The position numbers and the translations under genes were made by a program. From positions 1 to 64,000 of the forward strand of contig JANQMB010000317.1 of NCBI GenBank assembly GCA_028280355.1: a stretch of 64,000 nt of DNA, read 5' to 3'. This DNA is from Verrucomicrobiales bacterium. GTDB lineage: Bacteria > Verrucomicrobiota > Verrucomicrobiia > Verrucomicrobiales > DEV007. The notes beneath the pieces are model-generated. The model saw only the letters and a program-made list of their open reading frames with translations. It searched no databases and was not told where the DNA came from. This document shows, piece by piece, positions 44,106-53,061 of this stretch. The stretch's first letter is position 1, and every line of letters starts with the position of its first letter.

Positions 44106-44857
44106 TTCCCATCTTCTCGTTCGGATTATGGCGGAAGAGGCAACCACAGGTGTTTAGCCACTGGTATGCACTCTTTCCAGAGGTCGAATCCTCAACCTCC
44201 GAGTTCTACGATGCTGTCGGCACGGAACTCGACAAGCATCAGGTGCCCGGACTCGACACTAGACGGGTCACCTTTACCGAAGGCGGCATCTTGACGTCTA
44301 GGCGGGCATACCTGCGGATGCAGCGTGAGCGTATCGTCTTCGATGTCTGCTCGGCACCCTTTGGCACCTCATGGTTCTTCTCGTGCCGAATCGCCGAGAT
44401 TCCGTTCACGATCCGAGTCTGGGAGCTGCTGCTCCTTCTCGCCGGACTTGTCGGCCTGTTCTTCGTCTATCCCGAAAACTTTGGCATCGGCTGGGGAATC
44501 GCCCTCTTTGCCCTCACGGTGATCGGCGGAATGGTTTTCCTCAACCGGAGAGCAAGCGCCTACAACCACGACCTCGACTCGGCCTTGATGAAGATCCCGA
44601 TACTTGGTGCGCTCTACGAGCTTCTCCTTCGCCGCAACCAGACCTACTACCGCGAGGACACCCGAGCGATGTATTGCAACATCGTCGATACTGTCGTTCG
44701 AGCCCAAGTCGAGAGGGTCGGAGCCGAGAACGGAATTGGGGAAGTCGAGTTTGGTTCAATCGACGCTCCAGTCGCTCCGAGACGGCATCGGGAGAAGCCG
44801 GTTGGAGTCGCAACACGAGCGCTCGGATCCCCCGCCCTGTCGCCACTCGGACGATAA
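44102..44857 (+). CDS. membrane protein linked to the VirD4-like ATPase
   Basis: 251 residues with two central membrane helices (VWELLLLLAGLVGLFFV and GIALFALTVIGGMVFL) between an N-terminal soluble domain and a cytoplasmic C-terminal domain (YREDTRAMYCNIVDTVVRAQ). The two-helix hairpin with cytoplasmic ends could be the membrane anchor that the downstream soluble ATPase lacks. Coupled by a four-base overlap to the gene before and 32 bases before the ATPase. Family unknown. Confidence 0.7.
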   Translation: MIPIFSFGLWRKRQPQVFSHWYALFPEVESSTSEFYDAVGTELDKHQVPGLDTRRVTFTEGGILTSRRAYLRMQRERIVFDVCSAPFGTSWFFSCRIAEIPFTIRVWELLLLLAGLVGLFFVYPENFGIGWGIALFALTVIGGMVFLNRRASAYNHDLDSALMKIPILGALYELLLRRNQTYYREDTRAMYCNIVDTVVRAQVERVGAENGIGEVEFGSIDAPVAPRRHREKPVGVATRALGSPALSPLGR

Positions 44858-44889
44858 CAAAGGGCTGCAATGAAGTGCCCGTGGTTCTG

Positions 44890-47883
44890 ATGCCTGATCC
44901 CCACGACCACTTCATCGAGCAATTCTCCAGGTGGGAGGCGGTCGGTCGTGGAACGCTGCCCCCTCAAGGTGAGCCGGTTCTTCTTGAACCACCCTTCGTG
45001 CCCTTCAAGGGCTACGTCCGCCCAAAGCCAACTAACCGGGACGACGGGCGGCGACCAACGTTGTTTTCTCGCGCTCTCGATGCCCTCCGAACAACACCGC
45101 CCCCAGTTTCAACCGAGAATGGGGAAGATGAGGTTCCGCCGTCTGTCGAGGGATTCCGACTCGGTGCGTTGACAGGGGTATCCGTTTCGCTGCCACCGGG
45201 CTACTCGCCAAACCCGGATGCCTCCCGCGCGATGCTCATCCAGCTTCAGGAGTGTCGTGAGCCACTAGCACTCGAACTCTTCGGAACTCAAAAAGTCGTC
45301 CGTCTCCAGTTCGTCACCTCACCATCTGATGCCGAGTTCTTGGTCGCGATGCTTCGCTCGCTCTTTCCCGAAGCCATATTTCAGGGAAACAGCGACAGCC
45401 TCCAAAGTGCGATCGAGAGAGCCAATCCTGAAACCCTGAGCTTGATCGAGTGTGGCCTCGGCCGCGAGTTCCACCTTCCGCTTGGGGCAAGCGCGACCGA
45501 TCCCTATGTCGGACTGGTCGGCGCATTGTCTGACTTGCGAAGCGGTGAGTTCGGGGCGTTTCAAATCCTCTTCCAACCCGCAGCCGGCCTGTGGAGCGAG
45601 AGCCTTCTTCAGAGCGTGCTTGCCCCCGACGGCAAACCGTATCCGTGGGTCGATCGGCAGCTTGTCGATGGTGCGACCCAGAAAGTCGGAAGGCCGATGT
45701 GGGCAACTTGCCTCCGTCTCGTCGGTGCAGGTGACAGCCCTGAATCATCGTGGGCGACGATCTCAAGGCTCGCTGCGCCCCTCAACCTCCTGGCTGACCC
45801 GATGGGAAACTTTCTCGTGCCGCTCGTCCGCGAGGACGAAGGCGGCCAGGACGGGTTGTTCAACGACTTCATCCGCCGCGAGAGCCGCCGTCCGGGAATG
45901 CTGCTCAACCAAGATGAGTTGCTCGGACTCGTCCACATTCCTGGAGCTGAGGTGGTATCGCCGAAATTCTCGCGGCAGCTGGCCCGAACGAAAGCTGCGC
46001 CTCTATCCGTTCGTGCAGCGAGCGGCCTCTACCTTGGAGAGAACGAACATCATGGCGAGACCTGCTCAACCTATCTCGGGAGCGAGCAGCGCATCCGCCA
46101 CGTCCACGTTGTCGGCTCGTCAGGCACCGGCAAATCGACACTGCTTAAGAACCTGATTCTTGATGACATCCGGGCTGGCCAAGGTGTCGCTGTTCTAGAT
46201 CCGCACGGCGATCTGATCGACTCCATCCTCGGCCAGCTCCCCGAAGAGCGGATCGAGGACGTGGTATTGCTCGACCCGAGTGATGAAGAGGCCTCGGTCG
46301 CTTTCAACATCCTATCGGCAAATTCGGATGCCGAGCGGATCATGCTCGCATCGGACTTGGTGTCCGTCTTTGAGCGTTTATCCACGAGCTGGGGCGACCA
46401 GATGAACGTCGTGCTTCGGAACGCGATCCTGGCATTTCTCGAGAGCACGAAAGGCGGCACGCTCCCTGACCTGCGGCGATTCTTGATCGATCAGCAGTTC
46501 CGCAAAGACTTTCTCCAGACAGTCACCGACCCCGATATCCGCTACTATTGGGAAACCGTCTTCCCGCAGTTCGGCACCAGGCAGTCCGTTGGTGCCGTCG
46601 TCACCCGGCTTGAGACCTTTCTCGCACCGAAACCTGTCCGCTACTCCGTCTCACAGGAGGCAAGCACGCTCGACTTCGCTGACATCATGGACAACGGCAA
46701 GACTCTCCTTTGCCGCTTGTCGCAAGGACTGATCGGCAAAGAGAACGCTTACCTTTTCGGAAGTCTCGTCGTCTCCAAGCTCCAACAGACGGCGATGAGC
46801 CGACAGCGGCTCGAAGCCTCAACCCGACGGGACTTCTGGTGCTATATCGATGAGTTTCAGAACTTCCTCACCGAGTCGATGGCCGAGATCCTCACTGAAG
46901 CTCGTAAATATCGGCTCGGCCTCGTCCTCGCACACCAGAACCTTGCCCAGATCGAGAGGTGTCGGGAGGTCGGCAGCGCCGTCCTTGCCAACACCAACAT
47001 CCGGATCGTCTTCCGCGTTGGCGATCGAGATGCCAAGGCGTTGGCTCCTGGATTCTCGGGATTTGAGGGGGCGGACTTGCAGAGTCTTGAACGGGGCGAG
47101 GCCATCGTGCGCGTCGAGCGAAGTGACCACGATTTCAATATCACCGTCCCTTGGCGAGAACCGCCAGCTGAGGCGGAGCAATCCGATCGGCGAAAGCGCA
47201 CCGTCGCCCTATCGCGGGAGAAGTATGCCGTCCGACGGTCTGAGGTCGAGGCACAACTCAGTCAGAAGCTGGGGCATGACGACGATCCCCCTGAGTCAGA
47301 GCGAAAACAGGCTCCAGCCGAGACAGAGACTGCGGAGGGCACCTCCGCAGACGGCAACGCATCACCCCTTCCAGGGAAGGGAGGCGAAGAGCACCGCACG
47401 CTTCAGCACGAAATCGAGCGCATGGCTCGGGATGCCGGGTTCCGTTCCCGAATCGAGTGCGACATCGGGGGAGGCAGGAGTGTCGATGTGGCCGTTGAGA
47501 ACGAGGAGCACTCGATAGCATGCGAGATCACCATCACCACGCCCACGCATCACGAGCTTGGCAACATCGAAAAGTGCCTCGGGGCTGACTTCGATCCCGT
47601 CGTCCTCATCTGTCCGAGCCCGAGAAAGCGCAAGTGGCTGCGCAAGGCCATCGATGGGAGATTCGGCAATGATGCAGGGCGGATACACTGCATCCCCATC
47701 TCTGAGTTCGAAGGGCTGCTCAAGAAACTCCAGCCCAGGGAGGACAAGCAGATGACCGGGCAGGAGAAGAAGCCGGAGAACCCGCTCGGGTTCAAGGTAA
47801 AGCGCAACTATGCGCCAACAAACGACGCGACCGCGCTTGGGGCGCTGGCAAAGATCGCCAAGATCCTTAGAGGGGATCGATAG
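44890..47883 (+). CDS. VirD4/TraG-like ATPase with C-terminal nuclease-like domain
   Basis: 997 residues from the ATG at 44890; the frame is open to 44371, but that part lies in another frame of the membrane gene. An N-terminal ~380 residues of alpha/beta domain (VEGFRLGALTGVSVSLPPGY) is followed by the ATPase: GSSGTGKST at 409-417, LDPHGDLIDSIL, Walker B YIDEF with Asp654-Glu655, and ARKYRLGLVLAHQN. A low-complexity Pro/Glu linker leads to a PD-(D/E)XK-like fold: IERMARDAGFRSRIECDI, Asp866, and ACEITITTP with Glu879 and Thr881 where a Lys is expected. DNA translocation in transfer or segregation is likely; the tail may bind, not cut, DNA. Confidence 0.9.
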   Translation: MPDPHDHFIEQFSRWEAVGRGTLPPQGEPVLLEPPFVPFKGYVRPKPTNRDDGRRPTLFSRALDALRTTPPPVSTENGEDEVPPSVEGFRLGALTGVSVSLPPGYSPNPDASRAMLIQLQECREPLALELFGTQKVVRLQFVTSPSDAEFLVAMLRSLFPEAIFQGNSDSLQSAIERANPETLSLIECGLGREFHLPLGASATDPYVGLVGALSDLRSGEFGAFQILFQPAAGLWSESLLQSVLAPDGKPYPWVDRQLVDGATQKVGRPMWATCLRLVGAGDSPESSWATISRLAAPLNLLADPMGNFLVPLVREDEGGQDGLFNDFIRRESRRPGMLLNQDELLGLVHIPGAEVVSPKFSRQLARTKAAPLSVRAASGLYLGENEHHGETCSTYLGSEQRIRHVHVVGSSGTGKSTLLKNLILDDIRAGQGVAVLDPHGDLIDSILGQLPEERIEDVVLLDPSDEEASVAFNILSANSDAERIMLASDLVSVFERLSTSWGDQMNVVLRNAILAFLESTKGGTLPDLRRFLIDQQFRKDFLQTVTDPDIRYYWETVFPQFGTRQSVGAVVTRLETFLAPKPVRYSVSQEASTLDFADIMDNGKTLLCRLSQGLIGKENAYLFGSLVVSKLQQTAMSRQRLEASTRRDFWCYIDEFQNFLTESMAEILTEARKYRLGLVLAHQNLAQIERCREVGSAVLANTNIRIVFRVGDRDAKALAPGFSGFEGADLQSLERGEAIVRVERSDHDFNITVPWREPPAEAEQSDRRKRTVALSREKYAVRRSEVEAQLSQKLGHDDDPPESERKQAPAETETAEGTSADGNASPLPGKGGEEHRTLQHEIERMARDAGFRSRIECDIGGGRSVDVAVENEEHSIACEITITTPTHHELGNIEKCLGADFDPVVLICPSPRKRKWLRKAIDGRFGNDAGRIHCIPISEFEGLLKKLQPREDKQMTGQEKKPENPLGFKVKRNYAPTNDATALGALAKIAKILRGDR

Positions 47884-48012
47884 CAATGCTGATACCGAGC
47901 CCTGATGAATAATCAGAAAATATCCTTGCCACTTCCGCAGCGAAGTGTTGAAATAAATCAAGGTTTTTTGAGGACGGCTTTCTCTTGGGAGCCTAGTAAC
48001 TAGATTGGAGAT

Positions 48013-48018
48013 AGGAGG
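48013..48018 (+). promoter_or_regulatory. strong Shine-Dalgarno before the 521-residue gene
   Basis: AGGAGG six bases before the ATG at 48025. It is unusual in this window, where most starts lack a clear site, and supports this start. Confidence 0.75.
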
Positions 48019-48024
48019 ATTGTT

Positions 48025-49590
48025 ATGTCGGCAAATGCTCTCGTGCTTGCTGCGAGTCGATTAAATGCACTCAACTACGACCTGGCTGGAGGCTTGAGAG
48101 AAGACAGCCTCAACGACTTCTTCGAAGCTCATTTTGAATCCGAGTCCAGATCGGCTGACAGTGTCTACAAAGGAGGAGGGAAGCTCCCCGAGATTGCCCT
48201 AGAATACGCTTACGACATTAAGGAGCAGGCACACATAGACCTAGCCCCAATCGCACCCCCTAAGTTTGCGGCAATCTTCGCTTCGTGGTCAGAGACCGTT
48301 CCCGAACTAAAACGCCACGGGAAGGCAGCATTTAGCTTGAACTCACCCGCGAACGTTGCGGTGACCGTCAACAAGATCCAGCTAACTGTCAAGGCATTCC
48401 CAGACGGCCAGCCTCCAATCGTAGTCGATCTTGTGCTCGGCATTAAGGTGACTGCCTTTGTCGAAGTTATTGACGAACTGGGCTCACATCGGTTGCGGAT
48501 TACCCCCATCGCCGCAAGAATTGTGGACCAGGGCAGCTTTCTCAAGCAATTGGACGCCGCCCTGGCTTCAACAAATAAGAATTTGAAGCTGGCGGCAACC
48601 GATAAGGCTGCATCACCCGATTGCACTAGCTTAAGGCGGATGATCGTTCATTTGGTGAATGTTCTATTGGCCGGAAAGATAAGTAAATTTGTTCAAGAGT
48701 TCGATCTTCCTATCCCAATCGAGCTGTTCGACAACATATCGATAGTAGCAGCGGATGTTGATATTGTTAACGACCTTCTGGTTGTGCTCGCACGAGTAGA
48801 TCGAAGTCCAAGTGCTCTCAACAAGATTGCCGAAGCGTCAGCATCCCGTTTCGAAAAAGAATTCGACTTAGATTTTCACGACATCGTTCAAGGAAAGCAA
48901 CGAGAGGCGCGTGAGCGTTTGCGCCAGCTCTCAAAGCCTCCAAAGGAACATTCCCTTCCGGCAGCTAAGGCCTCCAGCTATCCCAATAGGGGAATCTTTC
49001 TAATAATTTCCCAGAGGTTTATGCAGATGGTGGCAGACGCCAAATTGAACTACGCTAAGAGCGAAAAGAAGTGCGACGGGTGGGCGATCTTCAAGTTCTG
49101 TTACGACTGGTTCCTGCGAGTCTGGAATCCAAAGGCTTCGGTGCACGGGAACGACCAAGTGCGTATTGCTGCCGATTTTCAAGGCGGCGGAGGTGCAAAA
49201 GTGTGCATTGAGACACACTGCGGCGACATCTGCCATCGCATTGGAGCAACTGCTCGTGCGACTCCAGCACTCAAAGCCTACCTCTTGTTCAAGAGCGACG
49301 AACTTTGGATCGATCCGATCCCAGAGTTCTTCAAAGTCGATTGGGACGTAGATGGGCTTCCACCGCCATTCAAACAGTTCGTCGAATGGATTCTTGAGCT
49401 GCTTACCTACAATGCTCAACTATTTGTAGCTGCGTGGCTCTATTTCTACCAGACGAAACTAACGAGCCTTCCAACCACCTTCCCAGGCACTCAGCTTGAA
49501 TTTGATGTAGATTTCGATACAAAAGCCGTCAGACTGCCAGGTGAAGATGCACTGGTTGCGATGGGCGAAATCGACTTTAAGGCCAAGTAA
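48025..49590 (+). CDS. 521-residue protein of unknown function
   Basis: No signal peptide. The first half alternates long strands (ANVAVTVNKIQLTVKAF, PIVVDLVLGIKVTAFVEVID) with an amphipathic helix (GSFLKQLDAALASTNKNLKL). The second half has VHGNDQVRIAADFQGGGGA and GTQLEFDVDFDTKAVRLPG, with a Cys-rich patch (VCIETHCGDICHRIG). The strand-helix layout could fit a TULIP-type lipid-binding fold, as in P47 proteins, but this is a low-confidence structural guess. GC is low compared with the ATPase before it, so it is probably a separate cargo gene. A short Tat-signal ORF follows by one base. Confidence 0.7.
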   Translation: MSANALVLAASRLNALNYDLAGGLREDSLNDFFEAHFESESRSADSVYKGGGKLPEIALEYAYDIKEQAHIDLAPIAPPKFAAIFASWSETVPELKRHGKAAFSLNSPANVAVTVNKIQLTVKAFPDGQPPIVVDLVLGIKVTAFVEVIDELGSHRLRITPIAARIVDQGSFLKQLDAALASTNKNLKLAATDKAASPDCTSLRRMIVHLVNVLLAGKISKFVQEFDLPIPIELFDNISIVAADVDIVNDLLVVLARVDRSPSALNKIAEASASRFEKEFDLDFHDIVQGKQREARERLRQLSKPPKEHSLPAAKASSYPNRGIFLIISQRFMQMVADAKLNYAKSEKKCDGWAIFKFCYDWFLRVWNPKASVHGNDQVRIAADFQGGGGAKVCIETHCGDICHRIGATARATPALKAYLLFKSDELWIDPIPEFFKVDWDVDGLPPPFKQFVEWILELLTYNAQLFVAAWLYFYQTKLTSLPTTFPGTQLEFDVDFDTKAVRLPGEDALVAMGEIDFKAK

Positions 49591-49591
49591 G

Positions 49592-49804
49592 ATGGAGCCC
49601 GACTCTGGACGCCGAAAGTTCCTGGCGATTACAGGAACCTTGATCGCCGCAGAAGTGGGAGAAGGCTTGCTGTGGGCTTTCGGCGACGATGCGTGTCAGC
49701 TGGAGGACGCTCGCAGCCTGCAGGCCGATCCTCTCGCTGACGCGAGATTGCTTGGTTCTTGGACTAGTAGTTGGTGTCCAGTTGCCGATACGCGATACAT
49801 TTAG
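49592..49804 (+). CDS. short ORF with Tat signal motif (possibly truncated gene)
   Basis: 70 residues beginning EPDSGRRKFLAITGTLIAAE. The twin-Arg with FLAITG and a hydrophobic stretch is a good Tat signal, yet only about 45 residues follow (DDACQLEDARSLQADPLADA). It begins one base after the stop of the 521-residue gene, so they are likely co-translated. Either a small exported partner, or the 5' end of a longer gene lost when the recombinase fragment was joined downstream. Confidence 0.55.
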   Translation: MEPDSGRRKFLAITGTLIAAEVGEGLLWAFGDDACQLEDARSLQADPLADARLLGSWTSSWCPVADTRYI

Positions 49805-49870
49805 CCACCAAGCCGACACTATCTCGCAAAAACCACGGGTCTAATTGCACGACAAGCCTTAGGACAGAGG

Positions 49871-51190
49871 GTGCAGCGTAAGGGAAGGTCGGGTCAACCA
49901 CCATTTGGGTTCACTTGGAAGGGCGCAGAGCTGGTGCCCAACGCCTCGGAGGCCGCAACGCGAATCTTGGCATTTGAACTATTCGTCGAGCATCGTCGCA
50001 AAGGCACAGTCGCCCGACTCTTGAACGAGCAGGGTCACCGGACAAGGCACGGATCAAAATGGAGCGACATCGCGGTGGGACGGCTTCTCACCTGCACCTC
50101 AGCCAAGGGCGACTACGCACTCAACCGGACGACGACCGACAAGGAAGGCAAGAGGGTCGAGCGGCCGCAGGATGAGTGGGAATGGGTGACCTGTGCCCAG
50201 ATCGTCGACGATCCGCTTTGGGACGAGGTGCAGGACGTTCTCGCAGGTCAGGCAGACAAGCCGGGGCGCTCCGGCCGGTCGCCGATTCACCCCTTCACCG
50301 GACTCATCCAGTGCCACTGTGGCGGCAGGATGACCATCCCGACGGGCGGGACGAAATACGTCTGTGCCGACTGCTCGGGGAAGATCACCGTTACAGAGAT
50401 CGAGGGGGTCTTCCTCTCGGAGCTTGAGGGACTTCTCTGGGAACTCGGTGACTCCCTTGCTCCAGTTGTCTCAGTATCCCGGGAAGAGGCCAAGCTGCGT
50501 GAGACGCTCGCCGCAGCGGAAGCCAGGGCACAGAAGGCCGAAGGGGACATCGACAAGACGCACCAGCTCTATCTCGACGGGAAAATCTCGACCGAACGAC
50601 TCGGGAATCTGATCCAGCCGCTTGAGACCCGACTCGCCGAGAGCCGAACAGAGCTGGCGAAATCCACACGAGAACTCGCTAGGCTCGACAGTTCAGCGGA
50701 CGAGGCAAAGGCTGATTTCGATCCATCGGGCTTGGTCGCCAACTGGTCGAATCTCTCGCTTAAGAACCAGCGCGAGATCGTTCGGACATTCGTCTCTCGA
50801 ATCGTCGTTGGGGTCGATGGCGACCTGGAGATCGACTATCCCTTCAACCCCAATCCCACCCACCAGGCGAATCACCCCAACAAATCACCGGAGGCACCCA
50901 CTTCCCTTAAAGACGGCGGGGATTCCCAACAAATGGCCAGCCCAGCAAATCAGCCGCCGGCGACAACGACCGGCGAGCCGGTCTACATCCGGCTCCCGAA
51001 GGCCGGCGACCTGTGCCCACGAACCGGGCTGACGCGCTCGATGCTAAACGAGCTGATCCTGCCCTCTGAACGCAACGATTTCGCCCCTCCAGTGAAGAGC
51101 AAGAGCCTGCGCAAGATCGGACAGATGCGCGGTGTCCGACTCATCCTATGGGAGAGCCTAAGAGCCCATCTTGCAAGTCTAGGCGACTAA
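49871..51190 (+). pseudogene. large serine recombinase lacking its catalytic N-terminus
   Basis: 439 residues that begin inside the recombinase domain (GQPPFGF, then LFVEHRRKGTVARLLNEQGH and KWSDIAVGRLL). A zinc ribbon (CHCGGRM ... YVCADC), a long coiled coil (about 210-290) and the final RTFVSRIVVG follow. The resolvase domain with its catalytic Ser, usually the first ~150 residues, is absent, and sequence upstream in this frame does not resemble it. A C-terminal extra part (VYIRLPKAGDLCPRTGLTRS) looks like an excisionase-type helix-turn-helix. It is therefore probably inactive for strand exchange, though it could still bind DNA. Confidence 0.85.
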
Positions 51191-51230
51191 GCACCTAGGC
51201 ATGGCTCGAACCAACTGTAACTTCGCACTC

Positions 51231-51596
51231 CTACCACCCTCGGTATGGAAATGGGTTTCCGTAGGGGCTCCTGTAGCCTCCTCCATACGGATACTGTGGA
51301 TGCGGAACTGGATATCCTCCTTGGTTTGGATATCCGATGCTCGGCTGCTGGCCACCGGGATATCCAGTTCCGGGGTAACTATTTACATCGTCCCATTCCC
51401 GCCCAAGATTTGAGGACGAGTTGCCAGAGCTCCCTCCTTGACCTCCTTCAGTGTATCCACGAAGAGCCGCCCCGAACGCTTGGCCAGCTACTTGCGCATC
51501 CTCAGCAGTGCAACTGTTCCCGACTAATGCAATTGCGAGAAACGTCCATGCTCTCACCGCCATTCTATCAACGCGCTGTCTCTGTTTCCGTTTCAT
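51231..51596 (-). CDS. small Gly/Tyr/Pro-rich lipoprotein
   Basis: 121 residues from the ATG at 51596. A signal peptide with lipobox (FLAIALVGNSC) predicts lipidation at the Cys. The mature part is low in complexity: Gly/Ser-rich, then repeated Tyr-Pro/Gly segments (YPGTGYPGGQQPSIGYPNQG). Such tails are found in surface or spore/prostheca-like matrix proteins. It follows the zincin lipoprotein on the same strand by 41 bases. Confidence 0.7.
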   Translation of the reverse strand: MKRKQRQRVDRMAVRAWTFLAIALVGNSCTAEDAQVAGQAFGAALRGYTEGGQGGSSGNSSSNLGREWDDVNSYPGTGYPGGQQPSIGYPNQGGYPVPHPQYPYGGGYRSPYGNPFPYRGW

Positions 51597-51637
51597 ATTC
51601 TTGCTCCATGGTTGCATTCTCTCCACCAAAAACTCAC

Positions 51638-52321
51638 CTAAAATACAGCACCCCTGCCGCCCCCCTTCTTGTATCCCTCCCTAACCACTGCAATACGTGT
51701 CATGCCGTCTGGGTGACGGTGATCGGCCATTCGCCCCTCTGTGCTCAACCAGGCCTGTATCGATCTCGGGTCGGCTCGCAGCTTTGCTAAAGAATACCCT
51801 GCAAAGAAATCGGCACGAGCCTCATCACTCCAGTCCTGGATCCAATTTGGAACACGAATTCCCAATGCTATGTGGCCAACCTCGTGAGCTAACACACCAA
51901 CAGGCGCATGAAACCCATATCTCCGTTTCATCTCCCCAAACCAGATCGGGTCGTATGTTATGTAACCCGCCGTTGATGCATATGCGTTCCGGCTTCCGGG
52001 GTCAATATACACAGGAATTGGGGGAATCCCCCAGGCGCGACAAATGTCCTCAACCACCTCCGCTCCAGTCCCCCGATCTATCTCAAGGTGAGCGGCGGGC
52101 GGGATGCCATGTCCAATCCTAAATGCACAAAGAGCGCCGTTCTCTTCGCTCCGGAACGCTCTCTCCTGTCTCTCAAATGATGAGGGCGCCGACGTAGGCG
52201 ACCCACTATACCCTGATTGCGCTCCTTGGATAAAGCTCTCACACCCCGAGAGCGCCAGACCGATAGAAACCGCGAGCGCACACATTGAGAACCACAGAGG
52301 CACCTGTCTAGTTCCGTTCAT
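51638..52321 (-). CDS. zincin-type metalloprotease-like lipoprotein
   Basis: 227 residues. Signal peptide with lipobox LALSGC. The metal site is VLAHEVGHIALG (HExxH), with a likely third ligand in DEARADFFAGYSLAK, the ExxADxxAG arrangement of several zinc peptidase families. So it is an envelope-anchored putative peptidase. Its substrate is unknown; processing of cell-surface or transfer proteins is a possibility given the island context. It may be co-transcribed with the following small lipoprotein. Confidence 0.82.
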   Translation of the reverse strand: MNGTRQVPLWFSMCALAVSIGLALSGCESFIQGAQSGYSGSPTSAPSSFERQERAFRSEENGALCAFRIGHGIPPAAHLEIDRGTGAEVVEDICRAWGIPPIPVYIDPGSRNAYASTAGYITYDPIWFGEMKRRYGFHAPVGVLAHEVGHIALGIRVPNWIQDWSDEARADFFAGYSLAKLRADPRSIQAWLSTEGRMADHRHPDGMTRIAVVREGYKKGGGRGAVF

Positions 52322-52361
52322 GTCAAATGCAAGCTGACACAGCTTAACATGCGGCCGTTTC

Positions 52362-52601
52362 TCATTCGGTTTTCACACCAGTTCCGCGACTAGAGGTCTC
52401 CGGTCTCGCACTCCAGCCGTTCTTAGATTCTCGACCGGACAACACCGCCAGGGACACAATTCCCACTACGAACGGTCCATGGGGAGTCCTCCCCGCCTGC
52501 TCAGCCTTGCCAAAATATCTCCCACTAAAGGAGAGCGCCGTAAGAAGCAAGAAAGCAACAATGATTTCGAACACCCTTCTCCGCATCCGCTTCTTGTCCA
52601 T
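52362..52601 (-). CDS. small membrane protein, unknown
   Basis: 79 residues from the ATG at 52601. The basic start KKRMRRRV is followed by a hydrophobic helix (FEIIVAFLLLTALSFSG) and a second weaker one (GPFVVGIVSLAVLSG). Lies between the zincin lipoprotein and the tRNA. No family recognised; might be spurious. Confidence 0.45.
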   Translation of the reverse strand: MDKKRMRRRVFEIIVAFLLLTALSFSGRYFGKAEQAGRTPHGPFVVGIVSLAVLSGRESKNGWSARPETSSRGTGVKTE

Positions 52602-52902
52602 GAGAACCGTCCTCCTATTTACCGAATCATAATGACCCCCATCTTCACCCTCAAGAGATTTCTCCAACATTCATATCCGAATCAAGGTCAGCACTCAATT
52701 TTCTTAAAGACGGCGCAGAAACCCGACGAATGAAGCGCCCAACGAATCAAGTCGCCCATGACCAGAAGAGTGCAGTTCACCAGGAGTTCGGCAGGCTCCC
52801 TCAAGCGATCAGAGAAATTAGAGCGGCTGCACCGCCATCAAAATCCGTCATTAAAACGCCGATTTCGGATCTCAGATTTTGCAACTCGTTGGAAATCAAC
52901 GA
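52602..52902. other. right end of the island, no gene seen
   Basis: About 300 bases between the small membrane gene and the tRNA. No supported ORF. Arm-type integrase sites could lie here, but I cannot identify them. Confidence 0.4.
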
Positions 52903-52931
52903 GGTGGCTCGGGACGGAATCGAACCGCCGA
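52903..52931 (-). other. right attachment site within tRNA-Phe
   Basis: 29 bases identical to 21948-21976, forming the 3' part of the intact tRNA gene. Direct-repeat partner of the left site. Confidence 0.88.
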
Positions 52932-52977
52932 CACAAGGATTTTCAATCCTCTGCTCTACCAACTGAGCTACCGAGCC
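52905..52977 (-). tRNA. tRNA-Phe (GAA)
   Basis: 73 bases. The 7-bp acceptor stem GGCTCGG / CCGAGCC closes at 52977 and 52906; the D arm has AGCTCAGTTGGTAGAGC, the anticodon loop reads TTGAAAA with anticodon GAA, and the T arm has GGTTCGATTCC. The discriminator is A; the genome gives CC after it, then T, so CCA is completed enzymatically. Its 3' end is the island target. Confidence 0.97.
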
Positions 52978-53061
52978 TTTCGCCGGATGACGATTTCGGA
53001 AGAGCGCCGAAGCTACGTGTAATCGGGCACGGTGACAAGGGGGAAAATCGCCGGGCGGTCA

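Larger units (their letters stand above)
21948..52931. mobile_element. genomic island integrated in tRNA-Phe (about 31 kb)
   Basis: Bounded by 29-bp direct repeats, with the intact tRNA-Phe at the right edge and a tyrosine recombinase at the left. Inside are a VirD4-like ATPase with a primase, a replication-relaxation protein, a second VirD4-like ATPase, a second tyrosine recombinase, a truncated serine recombinase, a toxin-antitoxin pair and several cargo loci. GC is visibly lower and uneven compared with both flanks. No relaxase or full mating-pore set is recognised, so it may be mobilisable, decayed or of a divergent conjugative class. Duplicated functions suggest at least two merged elements. 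Confidence 0.85.

Noticed and set aside
44371-44889. N-terminal extension of the large VirD4-like ATPase
   Set aside because: These bases encode the membrane protein 44102-44857 in another frame; the extension is Arg/Ser/Pro-rich and lacks any domain.
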